From positions 88,537-152,536 of the forward strand of contig NZ_PGVB01000034.1 of assembly GCF_002860205.1 (NCBI RefSeq): 64,000 nt of DNA, in the 5' to 3' direction. The translations under genes were made by a program, and so were the position numbers. Of this stretch, positions 8,654-18,094 are shown piece after piece; the stretch's first letter is position 1, and each line of letters starts with the position of its first letter. The DNA is from Bacillus sp. T33-2 (GTDB taxonomy: Bacteria; Bacillota; Bacilli; Bacillales; Cytobacillaceae). The notes under the pieces are model-generated. The model did no database searches. It was not told the DNA's origin and saw nothing but the letters and a program-made list of their open reading frames with translations.

Positions 8654-9721
8654 TTATCCCCTATGATACTTATACATCCACAATATCCCCGATTTCAACA
8701 GCCTTGCGACCCGACCGGTGATGGCCCTGTCGGCGACGAACCCGAAGCCTTGTTTTTTGCCCAGGGAACCGAGCACGCCTTTCAATTTGATCGGCGGGAA
8801 GGATTCGGGCAGTTCTTCACCGTTCCAGCGCTTTAATAGTACTTCCACGATTTGTTCAGCCTGGCCCTCGGCCAGCTGGGCGCTGGGGGCATGGGGAAGG
8901 CTCGCACAATCCCCGACGACAAAAACATTCTCATGGCGAGGGATATGGTGCTGGGGAGTCAAGGCGACCCGGCCCATTTTGTCTTTTTCGACATCAAGGT
9001 CACGGACGATCTTATTGGCCTGGATACCTGCCGTCCACACGATTGCATCACATGGAATCGGCTCACCATGGTTGTACAGCAGATTTTCTTCAACACGGGT
9101 GATATTTGCATTGTTCACAATTTCGACCTCATGGGTATCAAACCAATTTTCCACATAAGTACTGAGCCGCTCTGAGAAATCTGACAATATATGGTTTCCC
9201 CGGTCGAATAATTTGATGTTTAAATCTTTCCGGCTTTCACTCAACTCGCTCGCTAGTTCAACACCACTTAAGCCTGCGCCGACAATTGCCACCGTAGAAC
9301 CCGGTGCAAGGCTGATCAGCGCCTGATAGGTACTGCGTGATTTTTCAATTGTCTGGATGCTGTGAGTGAATTCTTCAGCACCAGGTACATTGTGGTATTT
9401 ATCCTCACAGCCAAGGCCGATTACTAGGTCGTCGAAATCCACTGTTTCGTCATTGGAAAGAAGGACTTTGTTATCTTCCAGGCTGATGCCCTTCACTTCA
9501 GCGTACTTTACTTGAAGCCGGGGATGCTCGGGAAAGGAAGCCCGGACATCCTTGTCGGAAACCGTGCCTGCAGCCAGGGCATAATATTCTGTTTTTAAGC
9601 AATGATATGGAACACGGTCTATCAGCGTAATCTTTACATCTTCAGGCAATTCATTTGGCAGAAGGCGCTGGAGGATTCTCATTCCGCCATAACCGCCGCC
9701 AAGAATAACGAGATTTTTCAT
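8654..9721 (-). CDS. yutJ: YutJ, type II NADH dehydrogenase-like flavoprotein
   Basis: 355-residue FAD/NAD(P)H oxidoreductase. The FAD-binding GGGYGGMRIL motif is at the N-terminus, the second dinucleotide motif is VAIVGAGLSGVELASEL in the middle, and the FAD-contacting VFVVGDCASLP is near the C-terminus. It is related to NDH-2 enzymes that pass electrons from NADH to menaquinone. It is shorter than YumB (13.1 kb) and has no evident membrane-anchoring tail, so its partner is uncertain. In B. subtilis it also lies between yuzD and yuzB. Confidence 0.9.
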   Translation of the reverse strand: MKNLVILGGGYGGMRILQRLLPNELPEDVKITLIDRVPYHCLKTEYYALAAGTVSDKDVRASFPEHPRLQVKYAEVKGISLEDNKVLLSNDETVDFDDLVIGLGCEDKYHNVPGAEEFTHSIQTIEKSRSTYQALISLAPGSTVAIVGAGLSGVELASELSESRKDLNIKLFDRGNHILSDFSERLSTYVENWFDTHEVEIVNNANITRVEENLLYNHGEPIPCDAIVWTAGIQANKIVRDLDVEKDKMGRVALTPQHHIPRHENVFVVGDCASLPHAPSAQLAEGQAEQIVEVLLKRWNGEELPESFPPIKLKGVLGSLGKKQGFGFVADRAITGRVARLLKSGILWMYKYHRG

Positions 9722-9973
9722 GCAAATTCCCCTCTTTATATCTGCTCATATGCTCGGTTCACATGGTGCTATGGAAGTTAACCGTTTCCACTCATATATA
9801 AAAATTATTTAAAAATAATAAATTATGCTATAAACCAATCTAATTATCATAAAAATTATATCGAAATTGTGACAAAATAACAACAATTATATAGGACGGT
9901 GAAGGCTGGCAGCGAACATTGACGCTGCCGGTAAAAAAAGGTACGATAAACAATTAGTAGAGAGGTGAAGGAA

Positions 9974-10213
9974 ATGTTCAAGCCGATTATTGAATTCTGT
10001 ATAAGCAATCTTGCAAGCGGCTCGCAAAGTGCTCTGGAGCGGCTTGAAAAGGATCCGAATCTGGACATTATTGAATACGGATGTCTCGGTTACTGTGGCA
10101 AATGTGCCCGTTCCTTATATGCTCTCGTAAACGGAGAGCCGGTTTCTGCTGATACACCCGAAAAACTGGTTGAGGAAATCTATAAATATCTGGATGAAAA
10201 TCCTATGTTTTAA
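9974..10213 (+). CDS. yuzB: YuzB, DUF1450 small protein
   Basis: 79 residues, matching B. subtilis YuzB in length and C-terminus (ending NPMF). Four cysteines are visible; C6xxN at the start and [12 protein letters not shown] in the middle suggest metal or Fe-S binding, but no activity is established. ATG 9974 is used because AGAGGTGAAGGA precedes it; a GTG at 9965 lies inside that site. It is divergent from yutJ. Confidence 0.88.
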   Translation: MFKPIIEFCISNLASGSQSALERLEKDPNLDIIEYGCLGYCGKCARSLYALVNGEPVSADTPEKLVEEIYKYLDENPMF

Positions 10214-10221
10214 ATACAATG

Positions 10222-10269
10222 GGAGCGGGGCCAAGTTACAGAATGTCTGTAATTTGATCCCGCTCTTTT
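10222..10269. terminator. Terminator between yuzB and the DUF2225 gene
   Basis: Stem GGAGCGGG ... CCCGCTC with an inner CAAATTACAG-type stem, followed by TTTT, between convergent genes. Confidence 0.75.
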
Positions 10270-10297
10270 CTTTATTCCCGACAGCCGGCATGATCGC

Positions 10298-10996
10298 TTA
10301 CAACTGGCTACCCAATGCCTGCTGGTCTCTCACTTCCTGCCAGCGGTCCTTTGCCATTTGGATGATTTTTGGTTCAAGCGACTGCTTTTGTTTTTCAATG
10401 ACTTTAGAAAAATAACGCTGGGCTTCCGACATGTTGAAAGTCCTGATATGCAACTCACCGATTAAATAGTACAGCCGTACTTCAGATACTTGCGTCCCTT
10501 TAAAATCATCGGCACTATAGGAGTCTACATACTCCTTCAGGGCTAGCTTTAGAAAACGCTGTTCCTGGGTTGTGTCTTTTTTTGAACGGTAAAGCCAGGC
10601 AAGCCTCATATATAGTCCAGCGGTAACGATATGCTTTTCATTTTTCAGGGTAGCGCAGTATACGCCAAGCTTATATGTCTTGATTGCGTCCGCAATGCTG
10701 CGCTCTGAATTGAAATCCTGCGGGACCCAATGGCCGCACACCTTATCATTAATTGAATCCTTTGTCCCGGGCGGGAAGTACCCGCTAAAATCATCGGTGA
10801 ACGAATAACCGCAGCCAGGGCATACATTTATGTAATAAAGATTTGGGTCTGCCGCGGGGTTGGAATATGACGGGCAAAAATCAGTATCATAACCGGTCAC
10901 CTTCACAAACCGAGAACGGATTTTTTTCGTGGTGAAGTACTTCCCACACATGATGCAGCTATACTTTTTATCGTAAAGCAATTCGATTTCAGCCAT
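10298..10996 (-). CDS. DUF2225 protein with zinc-ribbon start and TPR-like tail
   Basis: 232 residues. The N-terminal part has CIMCGKYF and later CPGCGYSF, two CxxC pairs expected to hold a metal in a zinc-ribbon arrangement. The C-terminal two thirds is helical with TPR-like repeats (AGLYMRLAWLYRSK; RLYYLIGELHIRT). ATG 10996 follows AGGAG; an earlier ATG at 11005 overlaps it. DUF2225 proteins are widespread in Bacillus without a defined role. Confidence 0.82.
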   Translation of the reverse strand: MAEIELLYDKKYSCIMCGKYFTTKKIRSRFVKVTGYDTDFCPSYSNPAADPNLYYINVCPGCGYSFTDDFSGYFPPGTKDSINDKVCGHWVPQDFNSERSIADAIKTYKLGVYCATLKNEKHIVTAGLYMRLAWLYRSKKDTTQEQRFLKLALKEYVDSYSADDFKGTQVSEVRLYYLIGELHIRTFNMSEAQRYFSKVIEKQKQSLEPKIIQMAKDRWQEVRDQQALGSQL

Positions 10997-11198
10997 GATG
11001 GTCATCTCCTAAAAGTCCTGTTGCTCACTTACATCCATTATATCTTAATGCCTAATTTTCTGGTAAGAGAAAATTGATGAGGAGATGTGTTTACGTTCAC
11101 TAAAATGAATCAGGGGCATTGGCTGCCACACTCGCAGATATGCAAGCCTCAACGCCGGGGGGAGTGCGGAGTGAATACATTAAATTAAGCTCGATTGG

Positions 11199-11227
11199 TT
11201 GAGCATTGGAAAAACTCTGTATATACT
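11199..11227 (+). promoter_or_regulatory. Sigma-A promoter of yutM
   Basis: TTGAGC (-35), 17-nt spacer, TATACT (-10), about 40 nt before the yutM start. Confidence 0.65.
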
Positions 11228-11265
11228 ATAGGTAGTATCGAATTGATATGTGGGAGGTAATGGTA

Positions 11266-11628
11266 ATGGAAGATACAGTTATCCTGACAGAAGCGGCAGC
11301 TCTGCAGGTTAAAGATATGATGAAGCAAAACGATGAGGAAGGATCTTTCCTGCGGGTGGCAGTGAAAGGCGGCGGCTGCAGCGGCCTGTCTTATGGTATG
11401 GGGTTCGCCCAGGAGCAGGAAGAAGGCGACAGCCAATTCGAACAGCATGGCATCAAGGTCCTTGTTGATAAGGAAAGTGCCCTTATTCTAAAAGGAACCA
11501 AAATAGACTTTAAACAATCTATGATGGGCGGGGGCTTCACCATAGACAACCCGAACGCAATCGCTTCCTGCGGCTGCGGTTCATCTTTCCGCACGGCGGT
11601 CAACGCCGGCAAACCGGAAGAATGCTAA
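11266..11628 (+). CDS. yutM: YutM/ErpA, A-type Fe-S cluster carrier
   Basis: 120-residue HesB/IscA-family carrier that transfers Fe-S clusters to apo-enzymes. The three conserved cysteines are visible: C38 in GGGCSGL and C102, C104 in the C-terminal SCGCGSSF. ATG 11266 lies 8 nt after GGGAGG; the ATG at 11260 is too close to it. With yutI it gives the window two steps of Fe-S trafficking. A strong terminator follows immediately. Confidence 0.95.
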   Translation: MEDTVILTEAAALQVKDMMKQNDEEGSFLRVAVKGGGCSGLSYGMGFAQEQEEGDSQFEQHGIKVLVDKESALILKGTKIDFKQSMMGGGFTIDNPNAIASCGCGSSFRTAVNAGKPEEC

Positions 11629-11655
11629 AAAGCAAGGTCAATGACCTTGCTTTTT
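11627..11655. terminator. Terminator between yutM and yumC
   Basis: Near-perfect inverted repeat AAAAAGCAAGGTCA / TGACCTTGCTTTTT, serving both convergent genes. Confidence 0.9.
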
Positions 11656-11667
11656 GCTTGCTCATAT

Positions 11668-12663
11668 TTAGCTGAACATCGACGAGCTGTGAAGAGGCTG
11701 GATCTTCGCTTTTGGATCCATGTATGCTTTGGCGTTGTTCACAGCAGTTGGCGCTTCACCGAATCCGCATGCAATCAATTTTACCTTGCCATCATAAGTG
11801 CAAATGTCTCCGGCAGCATAGATCCCTGGGATGTTTGTTTCCATTTTCGAGTTGACAACGATGGAATTTTTCTGAATCTCGAGTCCCCATTCCTTTATCG
11901 GGCCAAGGGACGACACGAATCCGTAGTTGACGATGACTGCATCAACATCAAGGGTTTCTGTCTCATCACCATTGGCCGCTTTTAGGACTACCTGGCTGAT
12001 CGCGTTTCCGTCGCCGATCAGTTCAGCCGGGACAAATGGTGTTTTCACTTGAGCCTTCGAGCTAAACAGATTTTCCACACTATGTTCATGTGCCCGGAAT
12101 TTATCGCGCCTGTGGACGATGGTTACTTTTTCAGCGATCGGTTCGAGCATCAGTGTCCAGTCTACTGCTGAATCCCCGCCGCCAAAAACGACAACCTTCT
12201 TGCCAGCGAACTGGTTTAAATCATCTATAAAATAATGAAGATTTTTCCCTTCATATTGTGAACCATTTTCAAGCTCGATTCGGCGCGGCTGGAACGCTCC
12301 GTTGCCGGCAGTGATGATGATCGTTTTTGAAAAATGGACCTCTTTGTCAGTCGTCAGTTTGAATGAACCGTCTTCCTGCTTCTCCAATTTTTCGACGGAT
12401 TGTTCAAGGACGACTGTCGGATCAAATTTAGCCATTTGCTCCTTGAGATTGTTAACCAGCTCCTGAGCCCGGACCTTCGGGAAGCCGGCCACATCATATA
12501 TGTATTTTTCAGGGTAAAGTGCTGATAACTGTCCGCCTAATTGCGGAAGGCTTTCTATTATCTTGACAGACGCCTGTCTCATGCCGCCATAAAAAGCAGT
12601 AAACAATCCAGTTGGTCCCCCGCCAATGATTGTAATGTCATAAACCTTTTGATCTTCCTTCAA
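11668..12663 (-). CDS. yumC: Ferredoxin/flavodoxin-NADP+ reductase (thioredoxin-reductase-like type)
   Basis: 331-residue homodimeric FAD enzyme of the TrxR-like FNR family that exchanges electrons between NADPH and ferredoxin or flavodoxin. The FAD motif [16 protein letters not shown] is N-terminal, the NADP motif [13 protein letters not shown] is central, and the FAD-binding GIYAAGDIC is C-terminal. There is no CxxC redox pair in the NADP domain, which separates it from true thioredoxin reductases. Length and end match B. subtilis YumC. Confidence 0.94.
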   Translation of the reverse strand: MKEDQKVYDITIIGGGPTGLFTAFYGGMRQASVKIIESLPQLGGQLSALYPEKYIYDVAGFPKVRAQELVNNLKEQMAKFDPTVVLEQSVEKLEKQEDGSFKLTTDKEVHFSKTIIITAGNGAFQPRRIELENGSQYEGKNLHYFIDDLNQFAGKKVVVFGGGDSAVDWTLMLEPIAEKVTIVHRRDKFRAHEHSVENLFSSKAQVKTPFVPAELIGDGNAISQVVLKAANGDETETLDVDAVIVNYGFVSSLGPIKEWGLEIQKNSIVVNSKMETNIPGIYAAGDICTYDGKVKLIACGFGEAPTAVNNAKAYMDPKAKIQPLHSSSMFS

Positions 12664-13065
12664 CCCGGTATCCCCCTAACCATGTAGTAAAAATTACTCC
12701 AATTTTTATAATACCATAAAACATCGAAATAACTCACAATTATACTGGGAAGATTAATGGTGGAAAAGGATTTTCTGTTTCATTGAAGGGATCCGGAATT
12801 TTTTTAGGGTAAACAAGGTAAATTACCGGAAAATTCATAAACTTTTCTATCAAAATTATTTGGCTTGAAAAAGAATCGGAAAAAGAATATCATGTTAGAT
12901 AGGAATATTGTTAAGATTTTGTGACAATTTCGGCACATTTTTTTGACTTTTTTAGTGAATAACATCACAAACTTTTCTTTTCGTCTAAAATATCATTTAT
13001 TATGAGGCCAATATAAAAACAGCCAAAGACAACAAAATATTTCTGAAAAGGTGGAAGTGATCGTT
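12664..13065. promoter_or_regulatory. 400-nt divergent intergenic region yumC/yumB with Rex-like inverted repeat
   Basis: AT-rich region between divergent yumC and yumB, with no open frame of note. At 12953-12970 TAGTGAA-TAAC-ATCACAA matches the Rex consensus TTGTGAA-N4-TTCACAA with one mismatch per half. A weaker TTGTGACA lies near 12919. Rex represses respiratory and fermentation genes at low NADH/NAD+, so control of yumB is plausible but unproven. Confidence 0.35.
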
Positions 13066-14283
13066 TTGAGAAAGCCGAAGATCGTTATATTAGGAGCCGG
13101 GTACGGCGGTTTAGTCACAGCAACAAGACTTCAAAAATTAGTTGGAGTGAACGAAGCTGATATTACGCTTGTCAATAAACACGATTACCACTATGAAACT
13201 ACATGGCTGCATGAAGCATCGGCAGGTACGCTTCACCATGACCGTGTAAGGTATGATATCCGTGATGTCATTGACCGCCACAAAATCGAATTCGTGCAGG
13301 GAACTGTGGAAGAAATCAAAACAGACGAGAAAAGGGTCATCCTCGAAAATGGCGACCTGACTTATGATTTCCTTGTAGTTGCCCTCGGTGCTGAACCGGA
13401 AACTTTCGGGATAAAAGGCTTGAAAGAGTATGCGTTCGCGATTGCCAACATTAACTCTGCAAGGCAGCTGCGCGAGCATATTGAATACCAATTCGCAACG
13501 TATAACACGGAAGCCGACAAAAAGGAAGACAGGCTCACCATTGTAGTTGGTGGTGCAGGTTTTACAGGTATTGAATTCCTTGGCGAACTGACTAACCGTG
13601 TTCCGGAGCTATGCCGTGAATATGATATCGATTTCCATAAGGTGAAAATCGTTTGTGTCGAAGCTGCTCCAATGGTATTGCCTGGATTCGATCCTGAGCT
13701 TGTCAGCTATGCGGTTTCCCAGTTGGAAAAGAAAGGCGTCGAATTTCGGATCGGCACCGCGATCAAGGAATGTACACCAGATGGAATTATTGTTGCAAAA
13801 GGCGAAGATACTGTTGAAGAAATCAAGTCAGGCACAGTGGTGTGGGCAGCCGGGGTACGCGGAAGTTCCATCATAGAAAAATCTGGCTTTGAAGCAATGA
13901 GGGGCCGTGTAAAAGTCCAGCCTGACCTCAGGGCTCCAGGACATGAGGATATTTTTATCATTGGCGACAGCTCATTAATTATTAATGAAGAAATTAACCG
14001 TCCATATCCTCCAACAGCCCAAATTGCGATGCAGCAGGGAGAAGTTTGTGCAAGAAATGTCGCAGCCCTTATCCGTGGTAAACAAGAGCTTGAAACATTC
14101 ACTCCTGATATTAAAGGAACGGTTTGTTCCCTCGGTGAGGACGATGCTATCGGTGTCGCGTTTGGCAAGAAAATGACCGGCACTAAAGCATCATTCATGA
14201 AAAAAATGATTGATAACCGTGCGCTGTTCTTGATTGGCGGCCCATCTCTTGTCCTTAAAAAAGGAAAATTCAACTTCTTTTAA
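13066..14283 (+). CDS. yumB: YumB, type II NADH:menaquinone dehydrogenase-like protein
   Basis: 405 residues, single-polypeptide NDH-2 flavoprotein that oxidises NADH without pumping protons. FAD motif [15 protein letters not shown] is N-terminal, [16 protein letters not shown] is the NADH-binding motif, and IFIIGDSS plus [11 protein letters not shown] mark the second FAD contact and the quinone-side region. The C-terminus ends in the basic/hydrophobic LKKGKFNFF usual for YumB. A TTG start at 13066 gives MRKPK as in B. subtilis, with GGTGGAAGTGATC as an extended Shine-Dalgarno site. Confidence 0.93.
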   Translation: MRKPKIVILGAGYGGLVTATRLQKLVGVNEADITLVNKHDYHYETTWLHEASAGTLHHDRVRYDIRDVIDRHKIEFVQGTVEEIKTDEKRVILENGDLTYDFLVVALGAEPETFGIKGLKEYAFAIANINSARQLREHIEYQFATYNTEADKKEDRLTIVVGGAGFTGIEFLGELTNRVPELCREYDIDFHKVKIVCVEAAPMVLPGFDPELVSYAVSQLEKKGVEFRIGTAIKECTPDGIIVAKGEDTVEEIKSGTVVWAAGVRGSSIIEKSGFEAMRGRVKVQPDLRAPGHEDIFIIGDSSLIINEEINRPYPPTAQIAMQQGEVCARNVAALIRGKQELETFTPDIKGTVCSLGEDDAIGVAFGKKMTGTKASFMKKMIDNRALFLIGGPSLVLKKGKFNFF

Positions 14284-14309
14284 TAAACAAGCTCTCTCAT
14301 GCCTGAACC

Positions 14310-14337
14310 GGCTGTCGGGATGACCCGGCAGCCTTTT
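14310..14337 (+). terminator. Terminator of yumB
   Basis: Stem GGCTGTCGGG / CCCGGCAGCC followed by TTTT. Confidence 0.75.
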
Positions 14338-14420
14338 CATATAGAATCGAATAGGCTGTTTTCGACTCTTATTCTGCAATTCTGATAAAATGAACAGAAA
14401 AAGAATATAGGTGGGTCTAT

Positions 14421-14903
14421 ATGAAAAAGCGCGAAAATGTGTGGGTGGGCGTTGCCGGGCTAGTTATGTCCCCTGATGGCCAATGGCTGGTCGTGAAGAA
14501 AAAATATGGCGGGCTAAAAGGCTACTGGTCACTGCCGGCAGGTTTTGTAGATCCAGGGGAAACGGCGGATCAGGCAGCAGTCAGGGAAGTGTTTGAGGAA
14601 ACAGGAGTACAAAGCATCGTTAAAGGCATGATCGGTTTGAGAACAGGAGTGATCAAGGGTGAAATTAGCGATAATATGATTTTATTTCAGCTGGAGCCTT
14701 TGGAAAAACAGATTATCACTGTACAGGAAAATGAACTTTTCGAGGCAAAATTCATGCATCCAAATACTTTAGTTAAAGAGAAAAAAGCCTCAGTCATGCT
14801 GCAGTATTTGCTCCAATTAACCGATTCGCCTGTAAAGCCGGAGATCAATGGGATCAATCCCGGGGACCAATTTCAATACACCATATATAAACTATTTTTA
14901 TAA
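14421..14903 (+). CDS. Nudix hydrolase
   Basis: 160-residue Nudix protein. The Nudix box G-x5-E-x7-REVxEE-x-G is visible as GFVDPGETADQAAVREVFEETG (split here as GFVDPGE, then REVFEETG). Substrate class (ADP-ribose, NADH, dNTP or other) cannot be decided. The site AGGTGGGT precedes ATG 14421. It sits alone between yumB and yuiA. Confidence 0.9.
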   Translation: MKKRENVWVGVAGLVMSPDGQWLVVKKKYGGLKGYWSLPAGFVDPGETADQAAVREVFEETGVQSIVKGMIGLRTGVIKGEISDNMILFQLEPLEKQIITVQENELFEAKFMHPNTLVKEKKASVMLQYLLQLTDSPVKPEINGINPGDQFQYTIYKLFL

Positions 14904-15056
14904 TTTTCTGAAATTTAAAGAATGATAAAGATTAACGGAGAATTTGTACTGTGTATCCGTTTACATAGGCCTTTTTTCGCAGAATTTCGGACTTTCCTTT
15001 CGATAAGCCTTTCTGCTATATTATCAGAACATTCAATTCTTTTAGGGAGAGGGTAT

Positions 15057-15188
15057 ATGATGACAACAAAGACGATTGAAACGAAAGAATGTCCATATTG
15101 CTCAGGAAAAGGTTATTTTCAATTATTATTGGGCGGTTCGGAAACTTGTTCATGCTGCGGCGGCTCAGGCAAGCAGAAAAATCACTAA
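15057..15188 (+). CDS. yuiA: YuiA, small DnaJ-type zinc-finger protein
   Basis: About 43 residues. Two CxxCxGxG motifs, CPYCSGKG and CSCCGGSG, are the zinc-binding half-repeats found in DnaJ. ATG 15057 is preceded by AGGGAG at 7 nt; the adjacent ATG at 15060 is also possible. It is the size of B. subtilis YuiA and keeps the yuiA-yuiB-yuiC order. Function unknown; it may be a small zinc-binding accessory. Confidence 0.85.
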   Translation: MMTTKTIETKECPYCSGKGYFQLLLGGSETCSCCGGSGKQKNH

Positions 15189-15307
15189 AAACTTCGCGGA
15201 TGGCGGAGTTTTTTATTTTTTAACCCATGGGTGCCGCATTTCTGCTAATTGACTCCCCCATGTACATTCAGTACACTAGGAATTGATGTGATACAGGGGG
15301 AATTTTC

Positions 15308-15628
15308 ATGCTTTCTATTGCTGAGTTAATTATTTCAATGCTCTTATTTTTTGTCTTATTCTTTGGTATCGGCTTTTTGTTGAACATGCTGTTGAGGATG
15401 TCATGGATTATGGCTGTCATTTATCCGCTTGTGACGATTTTTATCGTTGACAAGGTCAGGCTTACGGAATATTTTACAAACAGCAGCCATGCTTTTTCCG
15501 AGCTCAGCCACGGTTTCTCCAGGCTTGCCGTCGCTGATATCCTTATACTCGGCAGCGGAATGGCGGGTGCAATTGTTGCCGGACTTGTTATTAAACTTCT
15601 ACGGAAAAAAGGATATCAAATGTTTTAA
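15308..15628 (+). CDS. yuiB: YuiB, small integral membrane protein
   Basis: 106 residues with three predicted hydrophobic segments (about 5-25, 30-50 and 75-100). GGGGGAA lies upstream of ATG 15308. The family is uncharacterised; the call rests on size, topology and position between yuiA and yuiC. Confidence 0.82.
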   Translation: MLSIAELIISMLLFFVLFFGIGFLLNMLLRMSWIMAVIYPLVTIFIVDKVRLTEYFTNSSHAFSELSHGFSRLAVADILILGSGMAGAIVAGLVIKLLRKKGYQMF

Positions 15629-15670
15629 ACCTTCATGCCGAAGGTTTTATTTTTTTGCCACAATTGAAAG

Positions 15671-15705
15671 AAGAGCGGGTTCTTAAAGAGAGAACCCGCT
15701 CTTTG
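15671..15705 (+). terminator. Terminator downstream of yuiB
   Basis: Strong hairpin AAGAGCGGGTTCT / AGAACCCGCTCTT followed by T-rich sequence. Confidence 0.85.
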
Positions 15706-15878
15706 CATTTTCTCCACGTTCATTTCTGCAAACTTTCATAGAATGGTGACACTCTTGGACTGCCAGAGTGATGTCTTCCTCCCAGTGTCGAATGGGCCTT
15801 ATGCCTTATTTTCCGCTCCTTTATGAATATTTTTTCTTAACAAGGGAAATGAATAGCTTTGGGAGGAGTGAAAATTAC

Positions 15879-16586
15879 ATGAAATTTTTATCTGTAATGG
15901 TGAGGCGCTCAATCATGGCGGTTCTTTTTGTCACCGCACTTTTGACCACCTATCAGACCATTTCTGGCGTAGAAGCAAAAACAATCGCTTCTTCTGCGGC
16001 CGGGGAACAGGCTGAAAACAGCGTTGACTCAATTTTTGAACATAACAAGAAATCTATTGGACTCGCGTTTAAGATTTTGAAAAAAATGCCCGTGTTTAAA
16101 ACCGAGATATCTTCGAGTGAAGAGGTGGCAGGTCCACCGCCAAAACTGGAAGAAACGATCAATTTCTCGAAGTATCCGAAGAAAACAATCGTTGCAACAG
16201 GCTATACAGCTGGTGTTGAATCAACTGGTAAATCACCAGGCCACCCGGAATACGGGATTACATACTCAGGAGTAAAAGTAAAAAGAGACTTATATTCAAC
16301 GGTAGCTGCCGATCTAAACATATTCCCGATCGGAACGGTTTTGTGGATTCCGGACTATGGGTTTGGAGTCGTAGCGGATAAAGGCGGGGCCATCAAAGGG
16401 AATAAAGTTGACCTTTATTACGATACTGTTAAGGATGTGTACGAGCAGTGGGGCAAGAAAACCCTTGAGGTTTATGTAATCGAGGAGGGTGACGGCACTC
16501 TGACTGAACAAAGGCTGCAAGCCCTGAACGAAAACAAATCCATGCGGGTGTTCCGCCAGCAGTACATAGGCCAAAAAAAATCTTAG
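15879..16586 (+). CDS. yuiC: YuiC, secreted 3D-domain muralytic protein
   Basis: 235 residues. It has an N-terminal hydrophobic signal or anchor (about 12-35), a linker, then a C-terminal 3D domain of the lytic-transglycosylase double-psi barrel type. Visible signatures are [32 protein letters not shown], and the aspartates of [19 protein letters not shown] that give the domain its name. B. subtilis YuiC is a stationary-phase peptidoglycan-cleaving protein, so a role in wall turnover at late growth or resuscitation is expected. ATG 15879 has GGGAGGAG upstream; a longer in-frame start at 15768 has none. Confidence 0.9.
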   Translation: MKFLSVMVRRSIMAVLFVTALLTTYQTISGVEAKTIASSAAGEQAENSVDSIFEHNKKSIGLAFKILKKMPVFKTEISSSEEVAGPPPKLEETINFSKYPKKTIVATGYTAGVESTGKSPGHPEYGITYSGVKVKRDLYSTVAADLNIFPIGTVLWIPDYGFGVVADKGGAIKGNKVDLYYDTVKDVYEQWGKKTLEVYVIEEGDGTLTEQRLQALNENKSMRVFRQQYIGQKKS

Positions 16587-16596
16587 CTTCATAAAT

Positions 16597-16630
16597 TAAA
16601 AGGCAAATCCCAACTTGGATTTGCCTTTTA
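16597..16630. terminator. Bidirectional terminator between yuiC and the BtuF-like gene
   Basis: Perfect stem AAAAGGCAAATCC / GGATTTGCCTTTT. Confidence 0.88.
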
Positions 16631-16644
16631 CGTTGTATAAAATG

Positions 16645-17421
16645 CTACATGTGAAAGCGGCTCCGGACCAGGCGCGACAGCTTTTCCAGCCCATCGAGCA
16701 GCCGGGGTGACGGCCGGCAGTAGAGCTCTTCCTCGAGGACCACTATCCGTCCATCATCCAGGCCAAGCTTTTCAAAGGCAGGCCTTTTTTTTACCAACTC
16801 TATATTGATTTTATCCTGCCTCACACCCACCCAGGCAAGGCATATCATATCAGGCTTGCGGCTCACCACATCATCCCAGTCTGTCTGCACACTGGCCAGT
16901 TCGACATCGTCAAAAATGTTTCTGGCTCCAGCGGCTTCTGATATTTCTGTCAGCCAGTTGATCTGTCCCGGTGTAAAAATAGGCTTTGGCCACCATTCCC
17001 AGTAAAGGGAAGGCGGTTTTCCCGCTGCAAGGCTTTTTTGTTTTATTGAAGCAAGCCTCGATCGAAAAAGCTTCTCTGCCTCCAAACCTTTCTCCTGGAT
17101 ATTCAGCGCTCGTGCTGTTAAAACCAGATCCTCTGCAATGTCTTCCAATGACTGGGGATTTAACACAATATGGGGTATCCCCCGCCCAACTAAAGCATCT
17201 ACATTCTTTTCCATGCCTGGAACACTTAAAGATGCGAGGACAAGGTCAGGCTTCAATTTTTCGACACGGTCCATATCAATTGACAGGTCTGGCCCGAGCC
17301 TGGGGAGGCCGTTGATGGAATCAGGCCAGTCTGAATAATCGTCCACTCCGACAAGCCACTCGGCCACCCCGAGATAGGTAAGAACCTCTGTATTGCTTGG
17401 GCATAATGATATAACTCTCAT
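16645..17421 (-). CDS. BtuF-like cobalamin-binding (class III periplasmic-binding fold) protein
   Basis: 258 residues with the TroA/BtuF-type fold: N-terminal ISLCPSNTEVLTYLG, then LGPDLSIDMDRVEKLKPDLVLAS, and late WVGVRQDKI and LYCRPSPRLLDGLEKL. BtuF binds vitamin B12 for ABC import, but this protein has no signal peptide, lipobox or adjacent permease and ATPase genes. It may therefore be a cytoplasmic ligand-binding protein. ATG 17421 follows AGGTG by 5 nt. Confidence 0.82.
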   Translation of the reverse strand: MRVISLCPSNTEVLTYLGVAEWLVGVDDYSDWPDSINGLPRLGPDLSIDMDRVEKLKPDLVLASLSVPGMEKNVDALVGRGIPHIVLNPQSLEDIAEDLVLTARALNIQEKGLEAEKLFRSRLASIKQKSLAAGKPPSLYWEWWPKPIFTPGQINWLTEISEAAGARNIFDDVELASVQTDWDDVVSRKPDMICLAWVGVRQDKINIELVKKRPAFEKLGLDDGRIVVLEEELYCRPSPRLLDGLEKLSRLVRSRFHM

Positions 17422-17653
17422 CGTCACACCTATTTTCTGTATTTAAATAGTAAAGGGCTAATACTAGAAGAATGCCGCTAAAAGTCCCCAAAAAACTTCA
17501 ATCGGCTTTGTGCCTCAGCTCTTATCAATTTGTTTGCATAAAATGGAGATCCATTCCATAAGTAATACCCTGGGAAACTAGAATCGTTACAGGAATTATC
17601 GTACTTTGCTAAGATTAAAGATATCCGGTTTAGTTTTACAGGGGTGAATCGCA

Positions 17654-18034
17654 GTGCAGGATTTTCCAATAGAATACTACGAGTTCTATATAAAATTCAA
17701 CGAAGGTGACTATTACACATGCCATGACCTGCTCGAGGAGATGTGGATGACCGACAAAAGCAACTATTTTTTAAAAGGGCTGTTGCAAATGACCGTTTCC
17801 CTGTATCACTACGGATACGGGAATGTGAAAGGGGCTCGCTCAATGATGAGGGCCGCCCACGAATACCTGCAGGACTACCGTCCGAAGCATTGGGGGCTGG
17901 ACGTTGAAAAAGTCTATCCATTTATAGAGCAATGCCTCCTCATTATTCCAGAGGATGTGGACCGGGTCCCGTTCGGCAGTGTTCAAACGTTGCCCCCTCT
18001 GCCCGAATTATTTTTGTATCTGGAAGATGATTAG
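17654..18034 (+). CDS. DUF309 protein
   Basis: 126-residue all-helical DUF309 protein. The family signature is visible as YTCHDLLEEMW (H, E, W conserved) followed by FLKGLLQMTVSLYHYGYGN. GTG start with CAGGGGTGAA upstream. No enzymatic role is established for DUF309. It is a single-gene unit before pepA. Confidence 0.85.
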   Translation: MQDFPIEYYEFYIKFNEGDYYTCHDLLEEMWMTDKSNYFLKGLLQMTVSLYHYGYGNVKGARSMMRAAHEYLQDYRPKHWGLDVEKVYPFIEQCLLIIPEDVDRVPFGSVQTLPPLPELFLYLEDD

Positions 18035-18094
18035 GGATTCGAACTAAATTCGGATTAAGGCTATAATGTATTTATATTTTCGGAGGTGGATCAT

